This document shows, in pieces, positions 17,021 through 25,406 of a stretch of DNA of 64,000 bases. Position 1 is the stretch's first letter; each line of letters opens with the position of its first letter. The DNA comes from Actinomadura xylanilytica (GTDB lineage: Bacteria; Actinomycetota; Actinomycetes; Streptosporangiales; Streptosporangiaceae). Location of the stretch: contig NZ_JASNWE010000002.1 of assembly GCF_030283145.1 (NCBI RefSeq), forward strand, positions 1 to 64,000, in the 5' to 3' direction. The translations under genes and the position numbers were made by a program. The notes under the pieces were generated by a model. It did not search any database and had not been told where the DNA came from. It was given only the letters and a program-made list of their open reading frames with translations.

Positions 17021-19522
17021 TCACCACCAGGGCGGACGGAAGTCGTCGTCCTCAGACGGGCGCGGACGCCTGGTCACGTGCCCCAGAGCGTCGTCCTGCA
17101 ACGGATCGGCCGGGGGGAGCGCGCCACGGGACGGTCTCCCACCGACACCTCCCGGAGGCGCGCCCAGCGGCGGAGACGCCGGAAGGGCGCCCGTGGGCCG
17201 CTCATCCGCAGGAGGGAGGACCGGCGGGGGCCGGCGGTCATCGGGCGGCTCCTGCGGCGGTGGCGGCGCGGTCGGGAGGCCGGACGTGTCGCCGTTCTCC
17301 TGTTGGCCCGATTCCTCCAGAGCGCTCCGCCGGAACCTCTCCCACTCTTCGTCATCGAACGCGCCGCCGTCCTCAAGCGCGTTCCCGTTGAGGCCGCCGC
17401 TCCCGTTCAGCCCGTTGAGGCCGCCGCTCCCATCGAACGCGCCGTGCCCGTTGAGGCCGCCACTGCCGTTGAGCGCGCCGTTGCCGTTGAGGCCGCCGCT
17501 CCCCTCGGGCACGCCGTTTCCATAGGACGCGTCGCCTTGGCCGAACGGGCCGCTCCCATTGAGCGCGTTGAGCGCGCCACCGCCGTTGAGCGCGCCACCG
17601 CCGTTGAGCGTGCCGCTGCTGTGCTCGGAGGCGCGGTCGGCGATCGGAGTGCCCGGGGAGTCGGTCGAGTCGCTCGTCGCGAGGAGGCCGTCCACGCCCA
17701 AGGGGTCGTTCGTGTCGAGCGGGCTGAGCGGCTGGCGCGACTCACGGCCGTTGACGCGGTCGTCACGGTTGAACCAGGTGTTGTCGGCTGGACCCGCACC
17801 GTCAGGCTCGCTGCCGTTCACCTGGTCGGCGAGGCCGGTGTCCTCCGGTGCGCGGTGTGCCCCGACACCGTCGCCGGAGGCGTCCTCGCGGCCGTAGGGG
17901 GACGGGGAGGCATAGTGCTTCCCGTTCGGGAACTCCCCGGCTCCCAGCGGACCGCCAACGCCGTTGAGCTCAGGCGCGGACGTCTCGTCCGGACTGGCGG
18001 GCGGGGCCGCGTGCCGTGCGGGAGGCGGAGGGTCTGTGGGAAAGGACCCTCCGGAGGACGCGTCGGTGCTCTGCCAGAGGGGCGCGTTCACCGGTGACAT
18101 GGCCGCGATCGACTCGCGCGGCCTGGGCGGCAGGGCGCCGTACTCCGGGAGAGCGGCTTCGGGCTCGGGCTCGTCCTCCTCATCGGGCCGCCGCCGCTGG
18201 AGCCAGCCGAGGAGCAGGCCGATCGCCACCAGCACGCCGCCGCCCGCGAGGACCGCGATCAGCAGCAGGTGGGAGTCGTCCTCGGAGGCCGGGGCGGACG
18301 CGGGGGCCGGAGTCGCCTTCTTCGCGACGGCGCCGGGCCCGTGCGCCACCTTGTTGATCTTGTTCGCGGCGGTCACGGCGCGGACCGCGTCGAGCGGTCC
18401 GGTGCAGGTGTCGGAGCCGGTCGGCCGGCGGCGGGCAGGTGAGCCCTGGACGAGCGCCTGCCGGACCTCGTCGGGCGTCAGCTCGGTGTAGCGGGACCGG
18501 ATCAGCGCGACGACCCCCGCGACCATCGCGGACGCGGGACTGGTGCCCGTACCGACGACGTAGCCGTTGCTGGCGTCGGCGCTGACGACCTCCACGCCGG
18601 GCGCGCACACCGCGACGTAGGGCCGCCGGTTGCTGTCCTTCCAGAGCCGCATCCGGCGGTCGAGGGCGCCGACGGCGATGACCCCGGGATAGGCGGCGGG
18701 GAAGTTCTTGCGGTTGGCGCCCGAACCGTCGTTGCCCGCCGACGCGATCAGCACCACGCCCTTGCTCAGCGCGTACTTGATCGCGGCGGCCTCGGTCGAG
18801 CTGCCGTCGTAGAACTGCTTCCCGCCGCCGAGCGACATGTTGATGACGGTCGCGCCGTGGTCGACGGCGTACCGGATGCCCTGCGCGACCGCGTCCCGGT
18901 TGCGTCCGACCTGGCCGCCGTTCTGCCGCAGCGGGTCGTCGTTCTCCCACGTCACCCGGATCGACAGGACGCGGCTTTGCGGCGCCACCCCGATGACGCC
19001 GCGCTGGAGGCCGGGGCCGTTGCCGTGGCCGGCGATGATGCTCGCCATGGAGGTGCCGTGCAGGCCCCAGTACCGTCCGCCGGGACGCCGGGTCCCGCCG
19101 GTGAGGTCCGGGCCGGTGATGACGCGCCCGGAAAGGTCGGGGTGGCGCTTGTCGACCCCGGTGTCGAGGACCGCGACCGTCACCCCGGAGCCCTTGGACC
19201 ACTTCCAGGCGCGGGGGACGCGCATCGCGTCGAGATGCCACTCGCGGGCGCGGATCTGGTCGGTCGGCGCCGCCAGCAGCGCTCCGGCCGCCGCGCCCCG
19301 CACGGCGCGCTCCCTCGGCGGCGGCCCGTCCGGGACCATCGCGGCGGGCACCGCGACGGCGGCGGTCAGGGTGAGCGCGGTGAGCGCCGCGGCGACGCGC
19401 GAGGCGGAGCGGGACGGCCTGCGGACGCCGAACCGGGACGCCGGGGACGGGGACGGCACCTGGGCGCCGAAGCCGGCCGGCGTACGGGCAGGCCGCGAAC
19501 GGCCTCGGCCGGCATGGGACAC
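17021..19522 (-). CDS. Mycosin-like membrane serine protease (S8) with long cytosolic tail
   Basis: The 833-residue subtilase has a signal region (hydrophobic at about 30-47), the catalytic triad in VAVLDTGVDKRHPD (Asp), LHGTSMASIIAGH (His) and GTSPASAMVAG (Ser), and a C-terminal membrane helix (about 423-447, LLLIAVLAGGGVLVAIGLLLG). This is the mycosin (MycP) plan, the protease of type VII secretion. Mycosins usually end soon after the helix; here about 385 more cytosolic residues follow, with Gly-Asn repeats and Pro-rich parts. GTG 19522 has GGAGGAGGT eight bases upstream. No other type VII genes are near, so a free-standing role is possible. Confidence 0.88.
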   Translation of the reverse strand: MSHAGRGRSRPARTPAGFGAQVPSPSPASRFGVRRPSRSASRVAAALTALTLTAAVAVPAAMVPDGPPPRERAVRGAAAGALLAAPTDQIRAREWHLDAMRVPRAWKWSKGSGVTVAVLDTGVDKRHPDLSGRVITGPDLTGGTRRPGGRYWGLHGTSMASIIAGHGNGPGLQRGVIGVAPQSRVLSIRVTWENDDPLRQNGGQVGRNRDAVAQGIRYAVDHGATVINMSLGGGKQFYDGSSTEAAAIKYALSKGVVLIASAGNDGSGANRKNFPAAYPGVIAVGALDRRMRLWKDSNRRPYVAVCAPGVEVVSADASNGYVVGTGTSPASAMVAGVVALIRSRYTELTPDEVRQALVQGSPARRRPTGSDTCTGPLDAVRAVTAANKINKVAHGPGAVAKKATPAPASAPASEDDSHLLLIAVLAGGGVLVAIGLLLGWLQRRRPDEEDEPEPEAALPEYGALPPRPRESIAAMSPVNAPLWQSTDASSGGSFPTDPPPPARHAAPPASPDETSAPELNGVGGPLGAGEFPNGKHYASPSPYGREDASGDGVGAHRAPEDTGLADQVNGSEPDGAGPADNTWFNRDDRVNGRESRQPLSPLDTNDPLGVDGLLATSDSTDSPGTPIADRASEHSSGTLNGGGALNGGGALNALNGSGPFGQGDASYGNGVPEGSGGLNGNGALNGSGGLNGHGAFDGSGGLNGLNGSGGLNGNALEDGGAFDDEEWERFRRSALEESGQQENGDTSGLPTAPPPPQEPPDDRRPPPVLPPADERPTGALPASPPLGAPPGGVGGRPSRGALPPADPLQDDALGHVTRRPRPSEDDDFRPPWW
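17378..17612 (-). repeat. Asn-Gly-rich degenerate repeat in the protease tail
   Basis: The tail contains about a dozen copies of the short unit GGLNG/GALNG (for example NGSGGLNGHG and LNGGGALNGGG). At DNA level a degenerate unit of about 15-18 bases (GTTGAGGCCGCCGCTCCC) recurs. Such arrays can change length by slippage. In the protein they should be flexible and unfolded. Confidence 0.75.
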
Positions 19523-19800
19523 GCCGCCGCACCTCCTCCCGGCAGTCGGCCGTGGTCGGTCCGGGCCGCTCCCCCGCCGGCGTGCCGCCCACGGAGAACG
19601 CGAGCAGCCCGTCCGTCCCGGCGGACCCTCCGGGCCCGGCTCCTCGACCCGCCCCACCCAACCCGTGGGGCGCGGCCAACATTGTGCCACGCGATCCCGC
19701 CACGGCTCGGTCACTCGTCCCATTCGGGGACGGGATGGGACAGCGCGCCCGCCCGCGCGCGTCCGGGCGGAACCCGCGCGCGTCCGGGCGGAACACCGAC

Positions 19801-19831
19801 GGGTCCCCTCTCCGGCCCGGAGAGGGGACCC
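19801..19831 (-). terminator. Terminator after actP
   Basis: A perfect 14-base inverted repeat (GGGTCCCCTCTCCG, loop GCC) sits 14 bases past the actP stop. Just beyond it, GCGCGTCCGGGCGGAAC occurs twice in tandem (19759-19795) with no known role. Confidence 0.7.
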
Positions 19832-19844
19832 GCACGGACACCGC

Positions 19845-21551
19845 TCAGTGGGAGCCGACCCCCGTCAGCGAACGGACCTTCAGGTCGTCGTACCGGCTGT
19901 CGCCGGCGTCCGCCCGTCCGACCAGGGCGCCGATGACGGCGCAGAGGAAGCCGATCGGGATCGACACGATCCCGGGGTTCTCCAGGGGGAACAGGTGGAA
20001 GTCGACGCCCCGCGGGAACAGCGACAGGCTCGCGCCGGTGACCGGGTCGACCTTGCCGGACACCACCGGCGACAGGACGACCAGCACCAGCGAGCTGATC
20101 AGCCCGCCGTAGATGCCGGAGACGATCCCCGCGCTGTTGAACCGCTTCCAGAACAGGGTCAGCACGATCGCCGGCAGGTTGGCCGCCGCCGCCATCGCGA
20201 ACGCCAGCGCGACCAGGAACGCCACGTTGAGGTTCTTGGTGATCACCGCGAGCACGATCGCGAGGGTGCCGACGAGGAACGTCGAGAAGCGGGCCACTCC
20301 CATCTCCTGCGACTCCCGCGACCGGCCGAACATCAGCACCTGGCCGAAGTAGTCGTGCGCCAGCGAGGTGGAGGACGCCAGCACCAGCCCGGACACGACC
20401 GCGAGGATCGTGGCGAACGCGACGGCGGCGATGAAGGCCAGCAGGATGTCGCCGCCGAACTGCCCGCCGACGTGCTCGCCGAGGGACTGCGCGAGCTGCG
20501 GCGCCGCGGTGTTGCCCGCCGGGTCCTGGGCGACGATCGCGTCCCGTCCGACCAGGGCGGCGGCGCCGAAGCCGAGCGCGAGCGTCATCAGGTAGAACAC
20601 CCCGACCAGCCCGATCGCCCAGGACACCGACTTACGGGCGGCCCGCGCGTCGGGCACGGTGTAGAACCGGGTGACGATGTGCGGCAGGCCCGCGGTGCCG
20701 AGCACCAGCGCGAGCGCCAGGCTGACGAAGTCGAGCTTGTTGACCATCGTCTGGTACGGGTCGCCGGCGACCTCCCGCCCGTAGTGCAGGCCGGGTTCGA
20801 GGAACTCCCGGCCCTTGCCGCTGGCGTCGGCCGCGGCACCGAGCATGGAGCTGACGTTGAACCCGAAGCGGGCCAGCACCAGCACGGTCAGCACCAGCGC
20901 GCCGGCCATCAGCAGCACGGCCTTGATGATCTGCACCCAGGTGGTGGCCTTCATCCCGCCGAACATCACATAGAAGATCATCAGGGTGCCCACCACGATG
21001 ATCGTCACGACCTGCGCGGTACCCGCCGACATCCCAAGGAACGCCTGCCCGCGGTGGATGCCGAGCAGCAGTGAGACCAGCGCGCCCGCCCCGACCATCT
21101 GCGCCAGCAGGTAGAACACCGAGACGGTGACGGTGGAGATGACGGCGGCCGTGCGGACCGGCGCCTGCTCCCGGACCCGGTGCGCCAGCACGTCGGCCAT
21201 CGTGAACCGGCCCGCGTTGCGCATCAGCTCCACCAGCAGCAGCGTGAGCAGCCACGCCACCAGGAAGCCGATGGAGTAGAGGAATCCGTCGTACCCGGAC
21301 AGCGCGATGATGCCGGCGATGCCGAGGAACGACGCCGCCGACATGTAGTCGCCGGCGAGCGCGATCCCGTTCTGCGGGCCGGAGAACATCCGGCCGCCGG
21401 CGTAGAAGTCGTCGGCGCTCTTGGTGTTGGCCCGCGCCCAGACGGTGATGCCGAGCGTGATCAGGATGAACGCGATGAACAACCCGAACGTGAGGATCCG
21501 TCCGTCCGGGCTGCCGTGCCCCTTTCCCAGGGCGGTGACGACCGCGCTCAT
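19845..21551 (-). CDS. actP: Acetate/cation symporter (SSS family)
   Basis: The 568-residue protein has about 13 membrane helices of the sodium:solute symporter fold. Typical phrases are KSADDFYAGGRMFSGPQNGIA near the start, GDYMSAASFLGIAGI in helix 2, LGTAGLPHIVTRFYTVPDA, and SGLVLASSTSLAHDYF. These match the ActP/YjcG branch, which imports acetate and other short monocarboxylates with a cation. ATG 21551 overlaps the stop of the DUF485 gene (ATGA), so the two are coupled. Substrate is inferred from the family and the DUF485 partner. Confidence 0.92.
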   Translation of the reverse strand: MSAVVTALGKGHGSPDGRILTFGLFIAFILITLGITVWARANTKSADDFYAGGRMFSGPQNGIALAGDYMSAASFLGIAGIIALSGYDGFLYSIGFLVAWLLTLLLVELMRNAGRFTMADVLAHRVREQAPVRTAAVISTVTVSVFYLLAQMVGAGALVSLLLGIHRGQAFLGMSAGTAQVVTIIVVGTLMIFYVMFGGMKATTWVQIIKAVLLMAGALVLTVLVLARFGFNVSSMLGAAADASGKGREFLEPGLHYGREVAGDPYQTMVNKLDFVSLALALVLGTAGLPHIVTRFYTVPDARAARKSVSWAIGLVGVFYLMTLALGFGAAALVGRDAIVAQDPAGNTAAPQLAQSLGEHVGGQFGGDILLAFIAAVAFATILAVVSGLVLASSTSLAHDYFGQVLMFGRSRESQEMGVARFSTFLVGTLAIVLAVITKNLNVAFLVALAFAMAAAANLPAIVLTLFWKRFNSAGIVSGIYGGLISSLVLVVLSPVVSGKVDPVTGASLSLFPRGVDFHLFPLENPGIVSIPIGFLCAVIGALVGRADAGDSRYDDLKVRSLTGVGSH

Positions 21552-22060
21552 CCGAGCCCGCCCAGGTCCGGCCGGACCCCGGCGCCCGGCCAGGAGTCGC
21601 GCCGCTCGGCCGCCGCCCCCGGCCCCTGCTCCGGCGCCTGCCCGTGGACGGGCCACCGCTGCGTGTCGAGATCGCCCGCCGTCCGCGGCACCGGCGCGGC
21701 GCCGCCCGCGGCCACGGCCCGGAGCTCGGCCGCCAGCGGATCGAGGGTCTGGCGCGCGAACGCGGCGTAGGCCCAAGCCAGCAGGAACGTCGAGACGATC
21801 TGGAGCACCCCCAGCAGGATCGCCACGTTGACGTTCCCGGCCACCGGCCGGGCCATGAACCCCCGAGCAAACGCAGAAAGACCTACATATAGGAAATACC
21901 ACCCCAGAAATGAGGTGGCGATCGCCAGAGCAAGCCGATGCGACTTCTTCTTGAGCAGCTGGAATCTCTCATCGCGCGCGAGAGGCGCATAATGTCCGGG
22001 AGGAACCCTTTTCCCCCGATCGGTCCCCTGACGCGGCGATGGCTTCGAGTCCCAGACCAT
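21548..22060 (-). CDS. DUF485 (YjcH-like) membrane protein
   Basis: This 170-residue protein has a DUF485 core (about 30-115) with two membrane helices: SHRLALAIATSFLGWYFLYVGLSAF and NVNVAILLGVLQIVSTFLLAWAYA, the second followed by ARQTLDPLAAELR. A Pro-rich tail of about 55 residues is longer than usual. DUF485 genes nearly always precede actP and are thought to assist the symporter; the mechanism is not known. ATG 22060 has GGGAGGG upstream. Confidence 0.9.
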   Translation of the reverse strand: MVWDSKPSPRQGTDRGKRVPPGHYAPLARDERFQLLKKKSHRLALAIATSFLGWYFLYVGLSAFARGFMARPVAGNVNVAILLGVLQIVSTFLLAWAYAAFARQTLDPLAAELRAVAAGGAAPVPRTAGDLDTQRWPVHGQAPEQGPGAAAERRDSWPGAGVRPDLGGLG

Positions 22061-22427
22061 AGGGCCCTCCCCTGACTCGCCGTAACTCTGTGTAGTGATT
22101 ACACTCCACTATGAGATCAAAGAACCCTGCCCGGCCGTGGCCACTTGGCGAGAATGCATGAAATTCCGTGCCGCCGGACAGTACGAAAAGGCACTGATTT
22201 CCCGGCCATTACGACACCTCCCGATTATCGAATATCCGCGCCGATGCACCGCGTCCCGGCCGATTCCGCCGAAACATCGGCGAACGACGCCCACCGCCGC
22301 CTGATGTCCGGTTCCACGGGCCCCATCCCCGACGACCCCCAGGCCGCCTCCCCTGCCCCCCGGTCACCGTCACCACCGACCCGCCGCACGGCGGTAAAGT
22401 GATGCCCATCGGCACCCAGTGCCGCAG
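22061..22427. other. Promoter region between DUF485-actP and tRNA-Thr
   Basis: About 370 bases, AT-rich between 22085 and 22230. No gene is supported; the short readings here lack typical codon use. A -10-like TAAAGT at 22395-22400 may belong to the tRNA promoter, but no matching -35 was seen. Confidence 0.45.
22090..22104. promoter_or_regulatory. Possible operator before DUF485-actP
   Basis: A perfect inverted repeat GTGTA-N5-TACAC lies 30 bases upstream of the DUF485 start, in the AT-rich part. It resembles half-sites of CRP-like or other carbon-control regulators. The regulator is not identified. Confidence 0.4.
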
Positions 22428-22501
22428 GCCCCTGTAGCTCAGTTGGCCAGAGCAGCCGCCTTGTAAGCGGCAGGTCGCCGGTTCGAATCCGGCCGGGGGC
22501 T
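22428..22501 (+). tRNA. tRNA-Thr (anticodon TGT)
   Basis: It folds as a full cloverleaf: acceptor GCCCCTG with CGGGGGC, D stem GCTC/GAGC, anticodon stem GCCGC/GCGGC around loop CTTGTAA (anticodon TGT), a 5-base variable loop, and T stem GCCGG/CCGGC around TTCGAAT. The discriminator is T. CCA is not encoded, which is usual in actinobacteria. The 3' end touches a gene remnant on the other strand, as at integration sites of mobile elements. Confidence 0.95.
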
Positions 22502-22665
22502 CAGGACGATCGCGGCCATCTGCTTCTCGTCGAGTAGGTGGCGGCGGTATCCCAGACCTCGTCGTTCACCGCGTCGGGACGGTCGGCCGGCCGCGTGGCG
22601 GCCTCGGCCAGCGCGAGCGCCGCCCGCTCCTCGTCGGTGAAGTACGGGGCCTCCCGCCAGGCGGC
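22502..22665 (-). pseudogene. Remnant of a carboxymuconolactone decarboxylase / AhpD-like gene
   Basis: The minus strand encodes AWREAPYFTDEERAALALAE and, after ATRPADRPDAVNDEVWDTAA, shifts frame to give HLLDEKQMAAIVLS. Both parts match the C-terminal half of AhpD-like carboxymuconolactone decarboxylases in the right order. The N-terminal half with the catalytic CxxC is absent, a frameshift lies near 22550, and the sequence stops exactly at the 3' end of tRNA-Thr. It is therefore a dead fragment, likely cut by recombination at the tRNA. Confidence 0.75.
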
Positions 22666-22785
22666 GGGCTGGACCGTGGGCATCCTCGTCGAGCGGATGG
22701 CGGAGGGCGGCACCGAGTTCGACACCGCGTTCGCCATGCCCGTGGGTGAATGGTGCGAGCCGGGCGGGCCGTCCGGCGCGGTGGC

Positions 22786-24594
22786 CTACGGGGTGACGAT
22801 GTCGAAGTTGTGGTCGACGTCGTCGAGGAGGCCCATCAGGGTGGTGAGCGCCCCGCTGTCGCCGTCGGACCGGATGCCGCCGAGGTCTCCGGTGGCGACC
22901 AGGCCGAGCAGTTGCGGCTTGGTCAGGGTCAGGACGAGGTCGGCCGAGGTGCCGTCGTGGGAGCGGGTCTGGGTGAGGACGCCGTTGGCGAGGCTGAGGC
23001 GGACCTCTTCCTTGAGGTCGGTGAAGTTCCAGTCGATGGTCAGGCGGGTGTCCCAGGCCCGCGGCGCGTCGATGCGGATGGCGATGGAGTCGAAGACCTG
23101 GTCGATTCCGAGGGCCCGCACGACGTCGGGTGAGGCGCTGTCGAGGCTGATGGAGGGCTTGTTGCCGCGGAGCTCGGCCGCGCCCTGGAGATAGAAGTTG
23201 CGCCAGGTTCCGTTCTCGCTGCCGTGCCCGAGCTTGTCGTAGACGCCGGCGAGCATCTCGCGCGCCTCGGTGCTGCCGGGATCGGCGAACACGACGTAGT
23301 TGAGGAGCTGCGTCGCCCAGCGCATCTCGCCGGCGTCCACGGCGGCCCTGGCCTTGGGCAGGATCGCGTCGGCGCCCCCCATGATCTCCACGTGCCTGGC
23401 GGCCGACTCCGCGGGCGGCAGCTCCCACAGGTGGGCCGGGTTGCCGTCGAACCAGCCCATATAGCGCTGGTAGATCGCCTTGACGTTGTGCGAGACCGAC
23501 CCGTAGTAGCCGTGGGTGTGCCAGGCGCGTTCCAGCGCGGGCGGCATCTGGATCATCTCGGCGATCTCGACGCCGGTGTACCCCTGGTTGAGCATCCGCA
23601 GCGTCTGGTCGTGCAGGTAGGCGTACAGATCGCGCTGCTCGGACAGGAACCCGGTGAGCTCGGCGGTGCCCCAGGTCGGCCAGTGGTGCGAGGCGAACAG
23701 CACGTCGGCGCCGGCGGCGAACAACTCGATCGCCTCGGTGAGGTAGCGCGCCCACAGGTGCGGGTCGCGCACCAGCGCGCCGCGCAGCGTCAGCACGTTG
23801 TGCAGGTTGTGGGTGGCGTTCTCGGCCATGCAGAGGGCGCGCCGGTCGGGAAAGGCGAAGTTCATCTCCGACGGAGCCTCGGTGCCGGGGGTGAGCTGGA
23901 AGACGATCCGGACGCCGTCCACCACCTCCTCCTGCCCGGTCTCGGTGATCGGCAGGTTGGGCTCGATCAGCGAGATGGTGCCGGTGGAGGTGGTCTGGCC
24001 GAGGCCCGCGCCGATGTGACCGTCCGGCCCCTTGGGCAGCTCCGCCCCGTACATGAAGACCGCCCGGCGGTTCATGGCGGCGCCGGCATAGACGTTCTCG
24101 GCGACGGCGTTCTCCAGGAACCCCGCTGGAGCGATGATCGGGATGACCGCGCCGTCGGGCACCACGCCGCGCACCCCGCCGAAGTGGTCGGCGTGCGAGT
24201 GGCTGTAGATGACCGCCGTGACGGCGCGGTCGCCCCGGTGCTCGCGATAGAGCGCGAGCGCGGCCTCCGCGCACTCGCCGGACAGCAGCGGGTCCACGAC
24301 GATGACGCCGGTGTCGCCCTCGATGAAGGAGATGTTGGACAGGTCGAACCCGCGCACCTGGTAGACACCCGCGGCCACCTGGTACAGGCCGTGTTTGGCG
24401 GTCAGCTGCGACTGCCGCCACAGACTGGGGTTCGCGGTGTCCGGGCACGCGCCGTCCAAGAACGTGTAGGCGTCGAAGTTCCAGACCGTCCGCCCCGAGG
24501 CGTCCGTGATCGTCGACTGCGACGTGGTGCCGAGGTAGCCCTTGTCGGCGTTCTCGAAATCGGTCCGGTCCTCGAACGACGGCATGGCGTCCAC
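22786..24594 (-). CDS. Alkyl/aryl-sulfatase (SdsA1/BDS1-like, metallo-beta-lactamase fold)
   Basis: The 602-residue protein has the zinc-binding signature SHSHADHFGG, more ligands in AENATHNLHN and SHHWPTWG, a helical dimer domain (MPPALERAWHTHGYYGS), and a C-terminal SCP2-like domain (about 475-600) typical of class III alkylsulfatases. These release sulfate and alcohol from alkyl sulfates such as SDS. GTG 24594 is chosen because CGAGGAGA lies five bases upstream. No signal peptide is seen, so it should be cytosolic, unlike secreted SdsA1. It could supply sulfur or detoxify surfactants. Confidence 0.92.
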   Translation of the reverse strand: MDAMPSFEDRTDFENADKGYLGTTSQSTITDASGRTVWNFDAYTFLDGACPDTANPSLWRQSQLTAKHGLYQVAAGVYQVRGFDLSNISFIEGDTGVIVVDPLLSGECAEAALALYREHRGDRAVTAVIYSHSHADHFGGVRGVVPDGAVIPIIAPAGFLENAVAENVYAGAAMNRRAVFMYGAELPKGPDGHIGAGLGQTTSTGTISLIEPNLPITETGQEEVVDGVRIVFQLTPGTEAPSEMNFAFPDRRALCMAENATHNLHNVLTLRGALVRDPHLWARYLTEAIELFAAGADVLFASHHWPTWGTAELTGFLSEQRDLYAYLHDQTLRMLNQGYTGVEIAEMIQMPPALERAWHTHGYYGSVSHNVKAIYQRYMGWFDGNPAHLWELPPAESAARHVEIMGGADAILPKARAAVDAGEMRWATQLLNYVVFADPGSTEAREMLAGVYDKLGHGSENGTWRNFYLQGAAELRGNKPSISLDSASPDVVRALGIDQVFDSIAIRIDAPRAWDTRLTIDWNFTDLKEEVRLSLANGVLTQTRSHDGTSADLVLTLTKPQLLGLVATGDLGGIRSDGDSGALTTLMGLLDDVDHNFDIVTP

Positions 24595-24720
24595 GGCATC
24601 TCCTCGCCTGCTCACGATCTTCGCTCCCCCTACCTGCCCACCCGCCGGCAAGGCCGGCGCTATCTGGTGATCAAGAAACCCGGAGGCGACCGCGAAATAC
24701 GGGAGGCAGGCCAGCCATGG

Positions 24721-24757
24721 CGAAGCGGGGCCGAGGGGTGGCCTCGGCCCCGCTTCG
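24721..24757 (-). terminator. Terminator after the secreted-protein gene
   Basis: A perfect 15-base inverted repeat (CGAAGCGGGGCCGAG and complement) lies 29 bases past the stop of the secreted-protein gene. Confidence 0.65.
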
Positions 24758-24785
24758 GGGGTCATCTCAGGTGATCAGCGATCGA

Positions 24786-25250
24786 TCAGTGGAAGCTGAA
24801 GGACGCCGAGTCGACGGTCGCGGTGCCCGGGCACAGGAAGCTGCCCGAGGTCTTGGAGGCCGTGAACGGGCCGCCGGTGTAGGTCCGGGTCGTCCCCTGG
24901 CGGGCGAGCGAGAGGTTGCTCACGGAGTAGCCGCAGTTGAGGCCGCTCACGGTGGCGGTGACCCCGACCGACGGGGAGGTGGCGGTGCCGGCGGTGTCGT
25001 TGAAGGTGACCGTCGGGGAGTTGCTGAGGCCGACGGTGACGCCGCCGCCGCAGCTCGCGCTGATCGTGGTGTGGTCGACCGTCAGGGTGTTCGGGGGGGT
25101 GTTGCTGGTGGTCGCGTTGGTCCACGTGCAGGTCGTGCCGACCGCGGTGACGGAGCCGTCGACCTTGCCGGCTGCGGCGTAGGCGGGGGCTACCATGAGG
25201 CCGGTGGTGGTGAGGGCGGCGAGTCCTACGATCAGGCTGGCGGTTCTCAT
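24786..25250 (-). CDS. Small secreted protein, function unknown
   Basis: The 154-residue protein starts with a classic signal peptide (MRTASLIVGLAALTTTGLMV, cleavage near AYA-AA). The mature part of about 128 residues is rich in Thr, Ser, Val and Gly with four cysteines (TCTW, SCGGG, NCGY, LCPG), which fits an all-beta exported fold with two disulfides. It is near-acid and very poor in Lys/Arg. Similar small Thr-rich secreted proteins occur often in Actinomadura-type genomes without known role. ATG 25250 has AGGAAGGA nine bases upstream. Confidence 0.8.
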   Translation of the reverse strand: MRTASLIVGLAALTTTGLMVAPAYAAAGKVDGSVTAVGTTCTWTNATTSNTPPNTLTVDHTTISASCGGGVTVGLSNSPTVTFNDTAGTATSPSVGVTATVSGLNCGYSVSNLSLARQGTTRTYTGGPFTASKTSGSFLCPGTATVDSASFSFH

Positions 25251-25406
25251 GCGGGGGGGTCCTTCCTCCTCGGACACTACGGCGGTCCTTCCGCCGTCGT
25301 CCGACGCGGCGCCGGTCTTCGCGGCGGGCTGGGTGGGAGCCCGGTGCCGGGTCGAACGTGAATCTCTCTCATAGTCACCGGATCGCCCGGCGGATGCCCC
25401 GTCCGA

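Noticed and set aside
18837..21074. Plus-strand frame of 745 codons across the protease and actP genes
   Set aside because: Spans the antisense of two real genes and the terminator between them; low-complexity Arg/His content.
22095..22402. Two short frames upstream of tRNA-Thr
   Set aside because: No ribosome binding site or family match; the region is AT-rich promoter DNA.
23224..24774. Plus-strand open frame of 516 codons opposite the alkylsulfatase
   Set aside because: Composition is that of an antisense frame, whereas the minus strand has the SHSHADH metal site and full family length.
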